Of a stretch of 64,000 nucleotides of DNA, positions 61,952 to 64,000 are shown in pieces. The stretch spans positions 1-64,000 of the forward strand of contig NZ_LMTZ01000132.1 in NCBI RefSeq assembly GCF_001456025.1, given 5' to 3'. The first letter of the stretch is position 1, and every line of letters begins with the position of its first letter. Under the pieces are notes generated by a model that made no database searches, was not told the DNA's origin, and saw only the letters and a list, made by a program, of their open reading frames with translations. Origin of the DNA: Mastigocoleus testarum BC008 (GTDB lineage: Bacteria > Cyanobacteriota > Cyanobacteriia > Cyanobacteriales > Nostocaceae). The translations under genes were made by a program, and so were the position numbers.

Positions 61952-64000
61952 TTATAAGCCATTACCAATTAGGACGAATGGAGCCCAATAGTAAGGATGA
62001 GCAAAATTTGTTTTTGTCTTTGTACTTTGGCTTGAGTCTGTTAAAGCTTCTGAAGGAACTATCCCACCAGCACGCTTAATATCATCTAGTTTAAATTTCT
62101 TACCGTAAAGAAGTTTTAATTGTGCTAAACGCATAGCTTCAGCTTTTGTGATTGGTGTTTTGCTGGTAGCTAGATTTTGATAGAAGTTTTGCATCAGTTC
62201 GCTAGTACTTTGGTCTGCAACTTGCCATAATGAAGCCATTACTGATTTTGCACCTTTATTAATAAAAGAATAGGCAAGACTTGCAATTTCGACACCATCT
62301 TGACGCTCATTTGCAAGGGCTGTTTGACAAGCGGATAGTACTACCAAATGAATATTATTTAAACCTGCTAAAGTTTTAATTTTGGGTATTGCTAATTTTT
62401 TGCCATTTCCTAATAGCAAATATGATGCGTTTTTCTGCTCTGGAACAAATTTTCCATGAGTCGCAAGGTGTAATATTTTGTTACCTGTAAGATTATCTCG
62501 CAAGCTCTTATAATCGAAGGATTTATTGAGATATTCTTTACCTGGGTATATCCCTTTATCCTTGCTACTACTTCTAACAATTGTATCAACTTCTTTAGGT
62601 ACATTATTTAAGGCAGAGAAACCAGGAAATGCACTCGAGACTCCCATTGCTAAAACGCTTGTATTTTGAGCTTGTGCGGGTAGTCTGCTGCTAGTATCTG
62701 TTAAGTCTGCAGAAAGTACATTATTAATCGTGTAGTTTTCAATTAAATATTGCTTACCGTCATATAATGCACTCATGGGAACATAGCGGGTGACTCGATC
62801 GAGTGCAAACACCAGATTTTTAATTTTATTTTGTTTAAGTTCCCCTTCCAAGGGCTTAATTAGCCAGTTATAAAGCTTTTGACTCACTGGTTTGATTTTG
62901 GCAATATCCGCAGCACCGCAATAAGAACGTTTTTCGCATTCTTCCATTAACCCACGGAATTGTTTAACAGTATTTCCTAATTCATCCCGAGATACTTTGA
63001 CTTCGAATTTTTTCGCTGCATCACCGGAATATAATAACAACCAAAGTTTATCTTCCATCACTAATGGATAAATCATCACCGTATTCGGTTGTGCTTTGAC
63101 AAGATCTACCGCTTTGGGACTATCAGGACGAAATGCACCGGGGTCGTTCGCTAGGCGATCGCGAATTTCTGTTTCGATTTTTTCTAAGTCTCGGTTAAAC
63201 TCATTGATTGAAGCTGTGAGTCTGTCATTGAGCTTACTTTTATCTTTGCAGTTTGTGCGATCGCATTCACTGATTTGTCTAGATAAAGCTACTATCGACT
63301 GACTTCCAGTTTTAATTTTTTGTTCGCTTTGATTTAGGGGTAATTGAGTTTTTGTTGTGTCTGTTTTATCTTTAGCAAAATCGCGGATTTCCTGGATTTT
63401 CAATAAATCTAATACCTGTCGTGCTTCAGCTTGTCTTCCTTGAGAAATCAACAATTCTGCTAGTTCGCGATAAATATCAGCAGTTTTAGTTCCTTTGAAA
63501 TCAATAACCGTATCCAAGAAAGATTTTTGTAACTCTGGGGGTAAACCTTCGATTCCGCGACGAAATTCTTCAATACCGTTGACTGCTTGTTTGTAATAAC
63601 CAATAGCAATGCTAGGTTGATTTAATTTGCGATAAACCCGACCTAAACCAGCATAAATACCAGACTTGTCACCAGTTACGTTTTCAGGAGTTTGAATTGC
63701 AAGTGCTTGTTGATATGCTTTGATTGCTTCTTGATTTCTACCAAAATTGTAATGCAAGCTCCCTAAAAGACTAAGTGCACCTTTTTCAAATACCGGATTT
63801 TCAACTCTTCTTGCAAATTCTAAAAAGCTTTGGGCTGATTTCATTGCATTCGCATCATTACCCAACTCACCATAACCAATACTTAACATTCGATGAGCAA
63901 AAGCTTGTAGTCTAGGTACTTTAATTTCCTGGAAAATGGTTAAAGCTTGTTGAGATAGCTCTACAGTTTTTTGTGGTTCTCCTTGAGTAAAATAATTACC
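61952..64000 (-). CDS. TPR-CHAT protein, 5' part outside the window
   Basis: The stop is at 61952 and the frame stays open to the window edge (GNYFTQGEPQKTVELSQQAL is encoded by the last bases), so the ATG at 63889 is internal. The visible part has TPR repeats (LGSLHYNFGRNQEAIKAYQQ; GLGRVYRKLNQPSIAIGYYK), a coiled linker, and a CHAT peptidase domain. Motifs are LHLATHGKF with the catalytic His and LSACQTALANERQDGVEI with the Cys, then SLWQVADQSTSELM and HPYYWAPFVLIG. Both catalytic residues are present. CHAT proteins cut partner proteins in defence and cell-death pathways; the partner is unknown here. Confidence 0.92.
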   Translation of the reverse strand, partial: GNYFTQGEPQKTVELSQQALTIFQEIKVPRLQAFAHRMLSIGYGELGNDANAMKSAQSFLEFARRVENPVFEKGALSLLGSLHYNFGRNQEAIKAYQQALAIQTPENVTGDKSGIYAGLGRVYRKLNQPSIAIGYYKQAVNGIEEFRRGIEGLPPELQKSFLDTVIDFKGTKTADIYRELAELLISQGRQAEARQVLDLLKIQEIRDFAKDKTDTTKTQLPLNQSEQKIKTGSQSIVALSRQISECDRTNCKDKSKLNDRLTASINEFNRDLEKIETEIRDRLANDPGAFRPDSPKAVDLVKAQPNTVMIYPLVMEDKLWLLLYSGDAAKKFEVKVSRDELGNTVKQFRGLMEECEKRSYCGAADIAKIKPVSQKLYNWLIKPLEGELKQNKIKNLVFALDRVTRYVPMSALYDGKQYLIENYTINNVLSADLTDTSSRLPAQAQNTSVLAMGVSSAFPGFSALNNVPKEVDTIVRSSSKDKGIYPGKEYLNKSFDYKSLRDNLTGNKILHLATHGKFVPEQKNASYLLLGNGKKLAIPKIKTLAGLNNIHLVVLSACQTALANERQDGVEIASLAYSFINKGAKSVMASLWQVADQSTSELMQNFYQNLATSKTPITKAEAMRLAQLKLLYGKKFKLDDIKRAGGIVPSEALTDSSQSTKTKTNFAHPYYWAPFVLIGNGL

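Overview
The window is chromosomal DNA of a cyanobacterium, most likely a filamentous Nostocales-type species. The evidence is the many HIP1-like GCGATCGC/GCGATCG sites, a clpR-clpP3 pair, a nifJ-type pyruvate:ferredoxin oxidoreductase, cyanobacterial families such as DUF2949 and the CHASE2 kinases, and interspersed palindromic repeats typical of heterocyst-forming cyanobacteria. I found no rRNA, tRNA or CRISPR array by eye. The species cannot be named from the sequence alone.

Layout. 0.3-8.2 kb looks like an envelope and stress block: a CPA1 cation/proton antiporter, a glycine-zipper general-stress protein, an SLH-fasciclin outer-membrane protein, a baeRF-like protein, an HPF/RaiA protein fused to a cold-shock domain next to an HMA-like protein that lacks its CxxC site, and an SDR dehydrogenase. 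8.7-14.8 kb holds an ABC exporter, a metallophosphoesterase with a coiled-coil insert, a basic membrane protein and ddl. 14.9-20.0 kb (minus strand) is a compact chaperone-usher-like pilus locus: a major pilin with signal peptide, a hairpin, a minor pilin, a periplasmic chaperone and a very divergent 938-aa usher-like barrel. 20.4-31 kb carries a VWA protein, clpR-clpP3, a DnaJ-TPR protein, a CHASE2 Ser/Thr kinase, a DUF1838 protein and an orphan histidine kinase, followed by an AbrB-type membrane protein and a scrap of trpF.

33.6-44.3 kb is an exopolysaccharide operon in one direction: PssD/PssE (Alg14/Alg13-like), a Wzc-like co-polymerase/kinase, a Wzy-like polymerase, two GT4 enzymes, a DxD glycosyltransferase, a Wzx-like flippase and an acyltransferase. 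An opposing HAD phosphatase fused to a multispanning membrane domain follows. Together these can build, polymerise, flip and decorate a lipid-linked glycan, but the priming enzyme and the outer-membrane export channel are not in the window. 46.4-50.0 kb is nifJ, which carries an in-frame copy of an intergenic repeat.

50.4-59.4 kb has a 36-aa membrane peptide gene, an MgtC/DUF4010 protein, a host-attachment-family protein, a two-gene FtsX-type ABC transporter, DUF2949, an Hsp20 with a repeated tail and an unrecognised 419-aa protein. 59.5-61.8 kb is a TnpB element with its own ribbon-helix-helix-like gene. It replaces the 5' halves of two divergent genes, DUF1772 and an AraC regulator, both of which survive as 3' fragments. 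The window ends inside a TPR-CHAT protein.

The points most worth a second look are the repeat-derived peptide inside NifJ, the TnpB element with its double truncation and a predicted guide reading into araC, the divergent usher locus with its internal hairpin, the trpF scrap, and the solo TnpB-type right end at 52.8 kb.
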